From the NCBI RefSeq assembly GCF_000878195.1, contig NZ_JXST01000002.1, forward strand, positions 124,001-188,000: DNA of 64,000 nucleotides. Reading direction: 5' to 3'. Below are positions 27,101 to 35,899 of this stretch, one piece after another. The position numbers and the translations under genes were made by a program. Every line of letters begins with the position of its first letter. Position 1 is the first letter of the stretch. The notes beneath the pieces are model-generated. The model searched no databases. It was given only the letters and a program-made list of their open reading frames with translations, and was not told where the DNA came from. Origin of the DNA: Mycolicibacterium llatzerense. GTDB taxonomy: Bacteria; Actinomycetota; Actinomycetes; Mycobacteriales; Mycobacteriaceae.

Positions 27101-30100
27101 TGCCGCTGTCCGGTGTCTGGATCGCGATCCACTTCACCCTGCCGGCCGCCACCGTCGACGGCGGTATGCCGGTCGTCACCACCGACGACGCCTCGGCCGC
27201 GATGCGTGCCGTGCTCGCCATCGCCGCCGGTGCCGACGGCGTGGACTCGCTGCCGGTCGTCGCCGACAACGTCGCCACCGTCACCGCCGACTGGGACCCG
27301 GAAGAGGTCGCCGACCACACCGGCGTCACCGCCACCTTCGGCGCCCCGCTGGCGCCGGGCCTGACCCTGGTGCCCGACGCCCTCGTCGGCCGCTGCTGGC
27401 CGGCCGTGTTCTCGGTCATCGGCGCTGCCGTCACCGACGACGGCATCCCGGTCGTGGAAGGTCTGCTGAGCCTGGTCCACCTGGACCACGCCGCGCAGCT
27501 GCTGGCCCCGATGCCGGCCGAGCGCGCCGAATTGACTGTCACCGCAACGGCTTCCGCGGCGTACGACACCGAGGTCGGTCGCGTCGTCCCCGTCACTGTC
27601 AGCATCACCGACGCCGAGGGCACGGAACTGGCCCGCTTGGAAGAGCGCTTCGCCATCCGTGGCCGCAGCGGTGCCGCCGAGCTGACCGACCCGGTCCGCG
27701 CCGGCGGTGCGATCACCGACAACGCCACCGAGACCCCGCGTCGTCGTCGCCGCGACGTCACCGTCACCGCGCCGGTCGACATGAGCGCCTTCGCCGTGGT
27801 GTCCGGTGACCACAACCCGATCCACACCGACCGCGCCGCCGCACTGCTGGCCGGTCTGAAATCGCCCATCGTGCACGGCATGTGGCTGTCCGCCGCCGCG
27901 CAGCACGTGGTCACCGCCACCGACGGCCGGGCCACCCCGCCGGCCCGTCTGGTCGGCTGGACCTCGCGCTTCCTTGGCATGGTGCTGCCGGGCGACGAGA
28001 TCGAGTTCCGCGTCGACCGCGTCGGCATCGACCGCGGCGCCGAGATCATCGAGGTCACCGCCAAGGTTGGCGGCGAACTGGTGATGGCCGCGTCCGCTCA
28101 GCTGGCCGCGCCCAAGACCGTCTACGCCTTCCCGGGCCAGGGCATCCAGCACAAGGGCATGGGCATGGAGGTTCGTGCCCGCTCCAAGGCCGCCCGCAAG
28201 ATCTGGGACTCCGCGGACAAGTTCACCCGCGACGTCCTGGGCTTCTCGGTGCTGCACCTGGTGCGCGACAACCCGACCAGCATCATCGCCAGCGGTGTGC
28301 ACTACCACCACCCGGACGGCGTGCTGTTCCTGACGCAGTTCACCCAGGTGGCCATGGCCACCGTCGCGGCCGCTCAGGTGGCCGAGATGCGTGAGCAGGG
28401 TGCCTTCGTCGAGGGCGCCATCGCCTGCGGCCACTCCGTCGGTGAGTACACCGCGCTGGCCTGCGTGTCCGGCGTGTACGAGCTGGAGGCGCTGCTCGAG
28501 GTGGTGTTCCACCGCGGCAGCAAGATGCACGACATCGTCCCGCGTGACGCCAAGGGCCGCTCCGACTACCGGCTGGCCGCCATCCGGCCGTCGCAGATCG
28601 ACCTCGACGACGATGACGTCACCGACTTCGTCGCCCGGATCGCCGAAGAGACCGGCGAATTCCTGCAGATCGTGAACTTCAACCTGCGTGGTTCGCAGTA
28701 CGCGATCGCCGGTACCGTCCGCGGCCTCGACGCCCTCGAGGCCGAGATCGAGCGTCGCCGCGAAATCACCGGTGGCAAGCGGTCGTTCATCCTGGTGCCC
28801 GGCATCGACGTGCCGTTCCACTCCGAGGTGCTGCGGGTCGGCGTCAACGACTTCCGCCGCGCGCTCGATCGCGTCATGCCGCACGGGCAGGACCCGTCGA
28901 TCCTGGTCGGCAAGTACATCCCGAACCTGGTGCCGCGGCCGTTCACCCTGGACAAGGACTTCATCCAGGAGATCCGCGACCTGGTGCCGGCCGAGCCGCT
29001 CGACGAGATCCTCGCCGACTACGACACCTGGCGGAACGAGAAGCCGTCCGAGCTGATGCGCAAGGTCGTCATGGAGCTGCTGGCCTGGCAGTTCGCCAGC
29101 CCGGTGCGCTGGATCGAAACGCAGGACCTGCTGTTCATCGAGGAGGCCGCCGGCGGCCTCGGTGTCGAGCGGTTCGTCGAGGTTGGCGTGAAGACCATGC
29201 CGACGGTTGCCGGCCTGGCCACCAACACGCTGAAGCTGCCGGAGTACTCGCACAACACCACCGAGATCCTCAACGTCGAGCGCGACGCCGCGGTGCTGTT
29301 CGCGACCGACACTGATCCGGAGCCCGAGGACGACGCTCCGTCGGCCCCGGCCGCCGCTGCTGAGGCTCCGGCGGAAGCCGTTGCGGCAGCACCGGTTCCG
29401 GCCGCGGCCCCGGCCGCACCGGCTGGCGGCCCCCGTCCGGACGACATCACCTACGACGCCGCCGACGCCACCATGGCGCTCATCGCGCTGTCGGCCAAGA
29501 TGCGCATCGACCAGATCGAGCCGCTGGACTCCATCGAGTCCATCACCGACGGTGCGTCGTCGCGACGCAACCAGCTGCTCGTCGACCTGGGTTCGGAGCT
29601 GAACCTGGGCGCCATCGACGGTGCCGCGGAAGCCGACTTGTCCGGCCTGAAGGGACAGGTCACCAAGCTGGCCCGTACCTACAAGCCGTTCGGTCCCGTC
29701 CTCTCCGACGCGATCAACGACCAGCTGCGCACGGTGCTCGGGCCCTCGGGCAAGCGTCCGGCGTACATCGCCGAGCGCGTCAGCAAGGCTTGGGAATTGG
29801 GCCCCGGCTGGGCCAAGCACGTCACCGCCGAGGTGGCGCTGGGCACCCGCGAGGGCAGCAGTGTCCGTGGCGGCGACATGGGCGGCCTGCACAGCGGTGC
29901 ATTGGCCGACGCCAACGCCGTCGACAAGGTCATCGACGCCGCGGTCACCGCGGTGGGCGCTCGTAAGGGCATCGCGGTGTCTCTGCCGTCCGCCGGTGGT
30001 GCCGGTGGCGGCGTCGTCGACTCGGCCGCGCTCAACGAGTTCGCCGAGAAGGTCACCGGCCCCAACGGTGTGCTGGCCGGCGCCGCCCGCTTGATCCTGG

Positions 30101-33100
30101 GCGAGCTGGGTCTGCAGACTCCCGTGTCGGCGCCCGAGGCCACCGACTCCGAGCTGATCGACCTCGTGACCGCCGAATTGGGTTCGGACTGGCCGCGTTT
30201 GGTGGCTCCGTCGTTCGACGGCCGCAAGGCTGTGCTGTTCGACGACCGCTGGGCCAGCGCCCGTGAGGACCTGGCGCGCATCTGGCTGCTCGAAGAAGAC
30301 GCCGTCAACGCCGACTGGGCCAAGCTCTCCGAGAGCTTCGAAGGTGCCGGGCACGTCGTGGCCACGCAGGCCAGCTGGTGGCAGGGCAAGGCCCTCGCCG
30401 CCGGCCGCACCCTGCACGCCGCGCTGTACGGCCGCGCGGCCGCCGGTGCGGAGAACCCCGGCAAGGGCCGCTACGCCAACGAGGTCGCGGTCGTCACGGG
30501 TGCCTCCAAGGGCTCGATCGCGGCGTCCGTGGTGGGCCAGCTGCTCGCCGGTGGCGCGTCGGTCATCGCGACCACGTCCAAGCTGGACGACGACCGGTTG
30601 GCGTTCTACCGGACGCTGTACCGCGACCACGCCCGGTTCGATGCGCAGCTGTGGGTCGTGCCGGCAAACATGGCCTCCTACAACGACATTGACGCGCTGG
30701 TCGAGTGGGTCGGTACCGAGCAGGTCGAGAACCTGGGCCCCAAGGCCATCCACCTCAAGGACGCGCAGACCCCGACGCTGCTGTTCCCGTTCGCCGCGCC
30801 GCGCGTGGCGGGCGACCTGTCGGAGGCCGGCGCCCGCGCCGAGATGGAGATGAAGGTTCTGCTGTGGGCCGTGCAGCGGCTCATCGGCGGGCTCTCGCAC
30901 ATCGGTTCCGACCGCGACATCGCCTCGCGTCTGCACGTCGTGCTGCCCGGTTCGCCGAACCGCGGCATGTTCGGTGGCGACGGCGCCTACGGCGAGTCGA
31001 AGGCCGCGCTGGACGCGGTCGTCGCCCGCTGGAAGGCGGAAACCTCGTGGTCCGGGCGGGTTTCGCTGGCACACGCGCTGATCGGCTGGACCAAGGGCAC
31101 CGGCCTGATGGGCCACAACGACGCCATCGTCGGTGCTGTCGAAGAGGCCGGTGTCATCACGTACACCACCGAAGAGATGGCCGCCATGCTGCTGAACCTG
31201 TGCAGCATCGACGCCAAGGTGTCGGCGTCGCGTGAGCCCATCCAGGTCGACCTGACCGGTGGCCTCGGTGACATCGAGCTCGACATGGCAGAGCTGGCCG
31301 CCAAGGCCCGCGAGGAGATGGTGGCCGAGGCCACCGTTGACGAGGAGGACCTCGAAGGCACCATCTCGGCACTGCCGTCGCCGCCGCGTGGCTACCAGGC
31401 CGCGCCGGCTCCGGAGTGGGCTGACCTGGACATCGACCCGGCCGACATGGTCGTGCTGGTCTCCGGTGCCGAACTCGGCCCGTACGGTTCGTCGCGTACC
31501 CGCTTCGAGATGGAGGTCTCCGGCGAGCTGTCGGCCGCGGGCGTCCTGGAGCTGGCCTGGACCACCGGTCTGGTCAAGTGGGAAGACGACCCGAAGCCGG
31601 GTTGGTACGACACCACCACCGGTGACCTGGTCGACGAGTCCGAGCTGGTCGAGCGCTACCACGAGACCGTGCTCGAGCGCGTCGGTATCCGCCAGTGGGT
31701 GGACGACGGCGCCCTCGGCTCCGATCACGCTTCGCCGCTACTGGTTTCGGTGTTCCTCGACAAGGACTTCTCCTTCGTCGTGTCCGCCGAGGCCGACGCC
31801 CGGGCGTTCCACCAGTTCGATCCGGAGCACACCGTCATCGCGCCGGTGCCGGACAGCAGCGACTGGCAGGTCACCCGCAAGGCCGGCACCGAGATCCGTG
31901 TGCCGCGCAAGGTCGAGCTGTCTCGCACCGTCGGCGCCCAGGTGCCGACCGGCTTCGACCCGCAGGTCTACGGCGTCACGCCGGACATGACCAGCTCGAT
32001 CGACCGCCTGGCGCTGTGGAACCTGGTCACCACGGTCGACGCGTTCCTGTCCGCCGGCTTCAGCCCGGAAGAGCTGATGCGCTGGGTGCACCCGAGCCTC
32101 GTGGCCTCCACGCAGGGCACCGGTATGGGCGGCATGACCTCGATGCAGACCATGTACCACGGCAACCTGCTGGGCCGGAACAAGCCGAACGACATCCTGC
32201 AGGAAGTCCTGCCGAACGTCTTCGCCGGTCACGTCGTGCAGTCGTACATCGGTAGCTACGGCGCGATGATCCACCCGGTCGGCGCGTGCGCCACCGCGGC
32301 GGTGTCCGTCGAAGAAGGTGTCGACAAGATCCGTTTGGGCAAGGCCGAATTCGTGGTCGCCGGTGGTTACGACGACCTGACGCTGGAAGCCATCATCGGC
32401 TTCGGCGACATGTCGGCCACCGCCGAGACCGCGATGATGCGGGCCCGTGGCATCAGCGACTCGAAGTTCTCGCGCGCCAACGACCGTCGTCGTCTCGGCT
32501 TCGTCGAAGGCCAGGGCGGTGGCACCGTGCTGCTGGCCCGTGGTGACCTCGCGGTGAAGATGGGCCTGCCCATCCAGGCCGTCGTCGCCTACGTGTCGTC
32601 GTTCGGTGACGGTGTGCACACCTCGATCCCGGCCCCCGGCCTGGGTGCGCTGGGTGCCGGCCGCGGTGGACGTCAGTCGCAGCTGGTGCGCGACCTGGCC
32701 AAGCTGGGCGTCACCCCGGACGACATCGCGGTGATCTCCAAGCACGACACCTCGACGCTGGCCAACGACCCCAACGAGACCGAGCTGCACGAGCGGCTCG
32801 CCGCCTCGATGGGCCGGTCGCCGGGCAACCCGCTGTTCATCGTCAGCCAGAAGAGCCTGACCGGACACAGCAAGGGTGGCGCCGCGGCGTTCCAGATGCT
32901 GGGTCTGTGCCAGGTCCTGCGCGACGGCGTCATCCCGCCGAACCGCAGCCTGGACTGCGTGGACGACGAGCTGGCCAACGCACAGCACTTCGTGTGGGTG
33001 CGCGAGGCGCTGAAGTTCGGCGACCGCCTGCCGCTCAAGGCCGGCCTGGTGACCAGCCTCGGCTTCGGTCACGTGTCGGGCCTGATCGCTCTGGTCCACC

Positions 33101-33342
33101 CGCAGGCGCTGGTGGCAGCCCTCGACCCGGCCGAGCGCGAGGACTACCTGCGCCGCTCGGGTGAGCGGGTGCTGGCTGGTCAGCACCGGTTGGCCTCGGC
33201 GATCGCCGGTGGGCGTCCGCTGTACGAGAAGCCGGCCGACCGTCGCTTCAACCACGATGCGCCGGAGAAGCGTCAGGAAGCCGACATGCTGCTCAACGCC
33301 GATGCGCGCCTCGGTGAGGACGGCTGGTACGCCCGCTCGTGA
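24121..33342 (+). CDS. fas: Type I fatty acid synthase (single-chain, multifunctional)
   Basis: 3,073 residues from GTG 24121. Domains in order: acetyltransferase (Ser149 in GHSQG), enoyl reductase (SPILLAGMTPTTVDAK, then GGGIGTPERAA), MaoC-like dehydratase (His1231 in GDHNPIHTDRA), malonyl/palmitoyl transferase (Ser1439 in GHSVGEYTAL), Ala/Pro-rich linker near 1735-1765, ACP region (DGASSRRNQLL, about 1811-1820, pantetheine site by position), ketoreductase (VVTGASKGSIAASVV, near 2123) and ketosynthase (Cys2723 in GACATAAVS, His2875 in KHDTSTLANDPNE, His2916 in TGHSKGG). It makes C16-C26 acyl-CoAs de novo, feeding phospholipids and mycolate synthesis. The first 2,536 codons contain no TTA, CTA or TCA, a mark of strong codon selection. 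acpS follows 43 bp downstream and encodes the transferase that should load the ACP domain. Confidence 0.98.
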   Translation: MTINEHRNVTSGNTETVAASANALVDLLNAGEPYAVAFGGQGASWLENLEELVSSAGIESELSEIVGEAALLLEPVARELVVVRPIGFEPMQWVRSLAADEPLPSAKQLTTAAISGPGILLAQMAAIRAVQRQGLDLAGTPPVAVAGHSQGIIAAEALKANGTRDAELLALLQLIGAAGSLVSRRRGMVGRGDKSPMVSVTNVDPERIAELLEDFSQDVRTVLPPVLSIRNGRRSVVITGTPEQLARFELYCSKITEKDEAERKNKLRGGAVFSPVFQGVQVEVGFHTPRLADGIEVVDRWAAKCGIDTELAHAMTEAIFVKPIDWVAEVERMHEAGARWIIDLGPSDTVTRLTSPIIRGLGVGIVPAATRAGQRSLFTVGAAPVVQPAWSSFAPTAVELPNGDVKLSTKFTRLTGRSPILLAGMTPTTVDAKIVAAAANAGHWAELAGGGQVTEEIFENRVAELTQLLEPGRAIQFNSLFLDPYLWKLQLGGKRIVQKARQSGAPIDGVIVTAGIPELEEAVALIEELHEIGITNVVFKPGTVDQIKSVIKIAEEVPGREIIVHVEGGRAGGHHSWEDLDDLLVSTYSDLRKQANLTICVGGGIGTPERAAEYLSGRWAETYGFPLMPVDGILVGTAAMATLEATTSPQVKQLLVDTKGTDHWVGAGKAQGGMASGRSQLGADIHEIDNTASRCGRLLDEVAGDAEAVAERRDEIIAAMANTAKPYFGDVADMTYQQWLQRYVELAIGDGSSTADTKRDHSQWLDVSWRDRFEEMLQRAEARLNPADAGPIDTLFPATAEGEALLEDPQRAIAELLARYPEAQTLRLHPADIPFFITLCKTLGKPVNFVPVIDKDVRRWWRSDSLWQAHDARYDADQVCVIPGTAAVAGITRVDEPVGDLLDRFEQAAIDEVLAAGVKPVPAVSRRQARADITGPLAVVLDSPDVLWAGRTAINPVHRIGAPSEWQVNENRSATHPSTGARLELDGDSVTLNVPLSGVWIAIHFTLPAATVDGGMPVVTTDDASAAMRAVLAIAAGADGVDSLPVVADNVATVTADWDPEEVADHTGVTATFGAPLAPGLTLVPDALVGRCWPAVFSVIGAAVTDDGIPVVEGLLSLVHLDHAAQLLAPMPAERAELTVTATASAAYDTEVGRVVPVTVSITDAEGTELARLEERFAIRGRSGAAELTDPVRAGGAITDNATETPRRRRRDVTVTAPVDMSAFAVVSGDHNPIHTDRAAALLAGLKSPIVHGMWLSAAAQHVVTATDGRATPPARLVGWTSRFLGMVLPGDEIEFRVDRVGIDRGAEIIEVTAKVGGELVMAASAQLAAPKTVYAFPGQGIQHKGMGMEVRARSKAARKIWDSADKFTRDVLGFSVLHLVRDNPTSIIASGVHYHHPDGVLFLTQFTQVAMATVAAAQVAEMREQGAFVEGAIACGHSVGEYTALACVSGVYELEALLEVVFHRGSKMHDIVPRDAKGRSDYRLAAIRPSQIDLDDDDVTDFVARIAEETGEFLQIVNFNLRGSQYAIAGTVRGLDALEAEIERRREITGGKRSFILVPGIDVPFHSEVLRVGVNDFRRALDRVMPHGQDPSILVGKYIPNLVPRPFTLDKDFIQEIRDLVPAEPLDEILADYDTWRNEKPSELMRKVVMELLAWQFASPVRWIETQDLLFIEEAAGGLGVERFVEVGVKTMPTVAGLATNTLKLPEYSHNTTEILNVERDAAVLFATDTDPEPEDDAPSAPAAAAEAPAEAVAAAPVPAAAPAAPAGGPRPDDITYDAADATMALIALSAKMRIDQIEPLDSIESITDGASSRRNQLLVDLGSELNLGAIDGAAEADLSGLKGQVTKLARTYKPFGPVLSDAINDQLRTVLGPSGKRPAYIAERVSKAWELGPGWAKHVTAEVALGTREGSSVRGGDMGGLHSGALADANAVDKVIDAAVTAVGARKGIAVSLPSAGGAGGGVVDSAALNEFAEKVTGPNGVLAGAARLILGELGLQTPVSAPEATDSELIDLVTAELGSDWPRLVAPSFDGRKAVLFDDRWASAREDLARIWLLEEDAVNADWAKLSESFEGAGHVVATQASWWQGKALAAGRTLHAALYGRAAAGAENPGKGRYANEVAVVTGASKGSIAASVVGQLLAGGASVIATTSKLDDDRLAFYRTLYRDHARFDAQLWVVPANMASYNDIDALVEWVGTEQVENLGPKAIHLKDAQTPTLLFPFAAPRVAGDLSEAGARAEMEMKVLLWAVQRLIGGLSHIGSDRDIASRLHVVLPGSPNRGMFGGDGAYGESKAALDAVVARWKAETSWSGRVSLAHALIGWTKGTGLMGHNDAIVGAVEEAGVITYTTEEMAAMLLNLCSIDAKVSASREPIQVDLTGGLGDIELDMAELAAKAREEMVAEATVDEEDLEGTISALPSPPRGYQAAPAPEWADLDIDPADMVVLVSGAELGPYGSSRTRFEMEVSGELSAAGVLELAWTTGLVKWEDDPKPGWYDTTTGDLVDESELVERYHETVLERVGIRQWVDDGALGSDHASPLLVSVFLDKDFSFVVSAEADARAFHQFDPEHTVIAPVPDSSDWQVTRKAGTEIRVPRKVELSRTVGAQVPTGFDPQVYGVTPDMTSSIDRLALWNLVTTVDAFLSAGFSPEELMRWVHPSLVASTQGTGMGGMTSMQTMYHGNLLGRNKPNDILQEVLPNVFAGHVVQSYIGSYGAMIHPVGACATAAVSVEEGVDKIRLGKAEFVVAGGYDDLTLEAIIGFGDMSATAETAMMRARGISDSKFSRANDRRRLGFVEGQGGGTVLLARGDLAVKMGLPIQAVVAYVSSFGDGVHTSIPAPGLGALGAGRGGRQSQLVRDLAKLGVTPDDIAVISKHDTSTLANDPNETELHERLAASMGRSPGNPLFIVSQKSLTGHSKGGAAAFQMLGLCQVLRDGVIPPNRSLDCVDDELANAQHFVWVREALKFGDRLPLKAGLVTSLGFGHVSGLIALVHPQALVAALDPAEREDYLRRSGERVLAGQHRLASAIAGGRPLYEKPADRRFNHDAPEKRQEADMLLNADARLGEDGWYARS

Positions 33343-33372
33343 CGCCTTCTGAGGTATCGGGATTGGGTCCGC

Positions 33373-33386
33373 TAGGTTGTTGCCCA
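33373..33386 (+). promoter_or_regulatory. Possible internal -10 for a leaderless acpS transcript
   Basis: TAGGTT (33373-33378) ends 7 nt before the acpS ATG at 33386 and no ribosome binding site is present. acpS may therefore have its own leaderless message in addition to read-through from fas. Confidence 0.35.
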
Positions 33387-33778
33387 TGAGCATCCTGGGT
33401 GTGGGCATCGACCTGGTCTCGATTCCGGATTTCGCCGAGCAGGTCGACCAACCGGGCACCGTCTTCGCGGAGACATTCACCCCAGGTGAACGCCGTGACG
33501 CCGCCGACAAGAGTTCGTCGGCGGCACGGCACCTGGCAGCCCGCTGGGCCGCCAAGGAGGCCGTGATCAAGGCGTGGTCGGGCTCGCGGTTCTCGAAGCG
33601 TCCGGTGCTGCCCGAGGGCATCCACCGCGACATCGAGGTCGTCACCGACATGTGGGGCCGGCCCAAGGTGCGGCTGTCCGGCGAGATCGCCGAGCACCTC
33701 AAGGGCGTGGCCATCCACGTGTCGCTGACCCACGAAGGCGACACCGCAGCGGCCGTCGCGGTCCTCGAGCAGGACTAG
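33386..33778 (+). CDS. acpS: Holo-[acyl-carrier-protein] synthase
   Basis: 130 residues, ATG 33386 (an in-frame TTG at 33377 is less likely). The N-terminal metal/CoA motif ILGVGIDLVSIPDF and the helix RHLAARWAAKEAVIKAWSG with the Glu-Lys pair are complete, and VSLTHEGDTAAAVAVLEQ ends the protein as in trimeric AcpS. It transfers the phosphopantetheine arm from CoA to the ACP of FAS-I (and of FAS-II). The fas-acpS pairing is conserved in mycobacteria. Confidence 0.95.
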   Translation: MSILGVGIDLVSIPDFAEQVDQPGTVFAETFTPGERRDAADKSSSAARHLAARWAAKEAVIKAWSGSRFSKRPVLPEGIHRDIEVVTDMWGRPKVRLSGEIAEHLKGVAIHVSLTHEGDTAAAVAVLEQD

Positions 33779-33791
33779 TTCTTCTCGGCGC

Positions 33792-33847
33792 GAGCAGCCG
33801 TGAATGCCCCTGGAATCAGCAGATTTCGGGGGCATTCACGTCTGCTC
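33792..33847. repeat. Long intergenic hairpin, copy B of a three-copy family
   Basis: Left arm 33792-33810 and right arm 33829-33847, 19 bp with one mismatch, 18-nt loop. The outer part GAGCAGCCGT / ACGTCTGCTC matches copies A and C, and the preceding TTCTTCTCG resembles their flank. The inner arm GAATGCCCC is unlike theirs. It lies between the convergent acpS and LysE genes. Confidence 0.75.
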
Positions 33848-33865
33848 CCCAGCGGGAGCGGTCGG

Positions 33866-34504
33866 TCAGTCTTTGCGGCCCGTGACCGCGAGGCTGACAC
33901 CGAGGCCGACCATGGCCAGGCCGCCGGCACCGCCGATGGCCGCGATGCGCCGCGGCGACTGCGCGAACCAGTCTCGGGCCAGCCCGGCCGCCAAAGCCCA
34001 AATGCTGTCAGAGGTCACCGCGATGGCGAGGAACACGACACCCAAGATGAGCATCTGAGTCGATACGTGCCCGGCGGCGGGGTCGACCACCTGTGGTAGT
34101 GCCGCGACGAAAAACACGATCGTCTTGGGATTGGTCATTCCGACGACGAAGCCGTCGGCAAGCACCCGGAGCGGCCGGATCGAGGACGTGCCACCCGTGA
34201 GCGCCTCGCCGAGGGCGTGCCGATGCCGGATGGCTTGGACGCCAAGATAAATCAGGTATGCGACACCGATCGATTTGATGATGCCGAAGGCCAGCGCCGA
34301 AGCGTAGATGAGTGCACCGGCGCCCAGGGCCACGGCGAGGATCTGCACATAGGCGCCCATCGCATTGCCGGCCACTGTCAGCAACGCCTGGCGCCGTCCG
34401 ACCGTCAGCGCTCGGCCAACGGTGAACAGGACGCTCGGGCCGGGTACCACGATCACCAAGAACGAGATCAGCCCGAACGCCAACAGATGACCCATCGACG
34501 GCAT
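33866..34504 (-). CDS. LysE/RhtB-family exporter
   Basis: 212 residues from ATG 34504 (ATG 34495 is an alternative). The first membrane segment with LISFLVIVVPGPSVLFTVGR has the conserved PGP motif of LysE/RhtB amino-acid exporters, and ADGFVVGMTNPKTIVFFVAALP is the family's second signature, with Asn-Pro-Lys. About six membrane segments in total. The exported compound is unknown. No LysE gene is recalled at this place in M. tuberculosis, so it may be a local addition. Confidence 0.9.
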   Translation of the reverse strand: MPSMGHLLAFGLISFLVIVVPGPSVLFTVGRALTVGRRQALLTVAGNAMGAYVQILAVALGAGALIYASALAFGIIKSIGVAYLIYLGVQAIRHRHALGEALTGGTSSIRPLRVLADGFVVGMTNPKTIVFFVAALPQVVDPAAGHVSTQMLILGVVFLAIAVTSDSIWALAAGLARDWFAQSPRRIAAIGGAGGLAMVGLGVSLAVTGRKD

Positions 34505-34539
34505 GCGGTGACGATACGCCGGTTGGTGAGGGCGCGCAC

Positions 34540-34553
34540 TACGCTCGACGTCA
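34540..34553 (+). promoter_or_regulatory. -10 of a probable leaderless M20 peptidase mRNA
   Basis: TACGCT (34540-34545) is followed by 7 nt and the ATG at 34553, with no ribosome binding site, matching the leaderless pattern seen elsewhere in this window. Confidence 0.4.
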
Positions 34554-35899
34554 TGGCTGATCTCGTCGCCCGCGTCCGTGAGGTGCTGCCGTCGGTGCGT
34601 GCCGACCTGGAGGACCTGATCCGCATCCAGTCGGTATGGGCCGACCCGGCCCGGCACAGCGAGGTACATCGCAGTGCCGCACTGACCGCAAAGCTGTTGT
34701 CCGATGCGGGTTTCCGGGAAGTGCACATCGTCCAGGAGGGCGGGGCTCCGGCGGTGATCGCCCGTCATCCGGCGCCGGAAGGCGCCCCGACCGTGCTGCT
34801 GTACGCGCACCACGACGTGCAGCCCGAAGGCGACGTCACTCAGTGGGACTCGGCGCCCTTCGAACCGACCGAGCGCGACGGCCGCCTCTACGGCCGCGGC
34901 AGCGCCGACGACAAGGCCGGCATCGCCGTGCACCTGGCCGCCATGCGGGCGCACGGCGGCAACCCGCCCGTCGGCGTGACCGTTTTCGTCGAGGGCGAAG
35001 AGGAATCGGGCTCGCCGTCGCTCGGGGCATTGTTGAGCGCGCACAAGGACCTGCTGGCCGCCGACGTCATCGTCATCGCCGATTCGGACAACTGGAGCAC
35101 CGAAATCCCGGCGCTGACGGTCTCGTTGCGGGGCCTGGCGGACTGCGTCGTCGAGGTCGCGACGCTGGATCACGGCCTGCACTCCGGACTGTGGGGTGGG
35201 GTGGTGCCCGACGCGTTGAGCGCCCTGGTGCGGTTGTTGGCGACGCTGCACGACGACGACGGCAACGTCGCGGTCGAGGGCCTCTACGAGGGCACCGCGG
35301 CCGACGTGGACCGTGGCCCGGACTGGGTGGCCACCGAGACCGGTCTGCTCGACGGTGTGCAGCAGATCGGTTCCGGCTCTGTGGTGCAGCGACTTTGGGC
35401 CAAGCCGGCCATCACCGTCATCGGCATCGACACCACCTCGATCGCCAAGGCGTCGAACACGTTGATCCCATGTGCCCGGGCGAAGATCAGCATGCGGGTC
35501 GCCCCGGGTGGCGACGCCCTGGCCCATCTGGCGGCCCTGACCCGTCACCTGGAGAGCCACGCCCCCTGGGGCGCCAAGGTCACGGTGACGCCCGGTGACG
35601 TCGGGCAGCCCTACGCGATCGAGGCCAGCGGCCCGGTGTACGACGCGGCCCGCTCGGCGTTCGCGCAGGCGTGGGGGACCGTGCCGGTCGACATGGGCAT
35701 GGGCGGCTCGATCCCGTTCATCGCCGAGTTCGCCGAGACTTTCCCCGACGCAACGATTTTGGTGACCGGCGTCGAGGACCCCGGCACCCAGGCACACAGC
35801 ATCAACGAGAGCCTGCACCTCGGCGTGCTGGAGAAAGCCGCGGTCTCCGAGGCGCTGCTACTGGGTGCGCTCGGTCAGAACGACTCGGGATCGCGCTGA
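34553..35899 (+). CDS. M20/M25/M40-family metallopeptidase (Rv2522c-like)
   Basis: 448 residues, ATG 34553. Di-zinc site motifs: VLLYAHHDVQPEG (His and Asp), YGRGSADDKAG (bridging Asp), FVEGEEESGS (catalytic Glu and zinc Glu), IADSDNWS and the late His in TQAHSINESL. The lid/dimerisation domain lies between about 190 and 310. It should be a cytosolic dipeptidase or related amidohydrolase of the CNDP type. Its neighbour relation with acpS is the same as for Rv2522c-Rv2523c. Its end overlaps the convergent amidohydrolase gene by 25 bp. Confidence 0.93.
   Translation: MADLVARVREVLPSVRADLEDLIRIQSVWADPARHSEVHRSAALTAKLLSDAGFREVHIVQEGGAPAVIARHPAPEGAPTVLLYAHHDVQPEGDVTQWDSAPFEPTERDGRLYGRGSADDKAGIAVHLAAMRAHGGNPPVGVTVFVEGEEESGSPSLGALLSAHKDLLAADVIVIADSDNWSTEIPALTVSLRGLADCVVEVATLDHGLHSGLWGGVVPDALSALVRLLATLHDDDGNVAVEGLYEGTAADVDRGPDWVATETGLLDGVQQIGSGSVVQRLWAKPAITVIGIDTTSIAKASNTLIPCARAKISMRVAPGGDALAHLAALTRHLESHAPWGAKVTVTPGDVGQPYAIEASGPVYDAARSAFAQAWGTVPVDMGMGGSIPFIAEFAETFPDATILVTGVEDPGTQAHSINESLHLGVLEKAAVSEALLLGALGQNDSGSR

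Noticed and set aside
24067..31728. A 2,553-codon open frame antisense to fas
   Set aside because: It is in exact codon register with fas and is open only because fas avoids TTA, CTA and TCA. The protein is low-complexity (Gly, Asp, Val, His, Arg rich), with no domain motif or start signal.
33866..35818. Single 650-codon minus-strand gene ending in LysE
   Set aside because: Only the last 212 codons encode the LysE family; the upstream part is antisense to the M20 peptidase gene.
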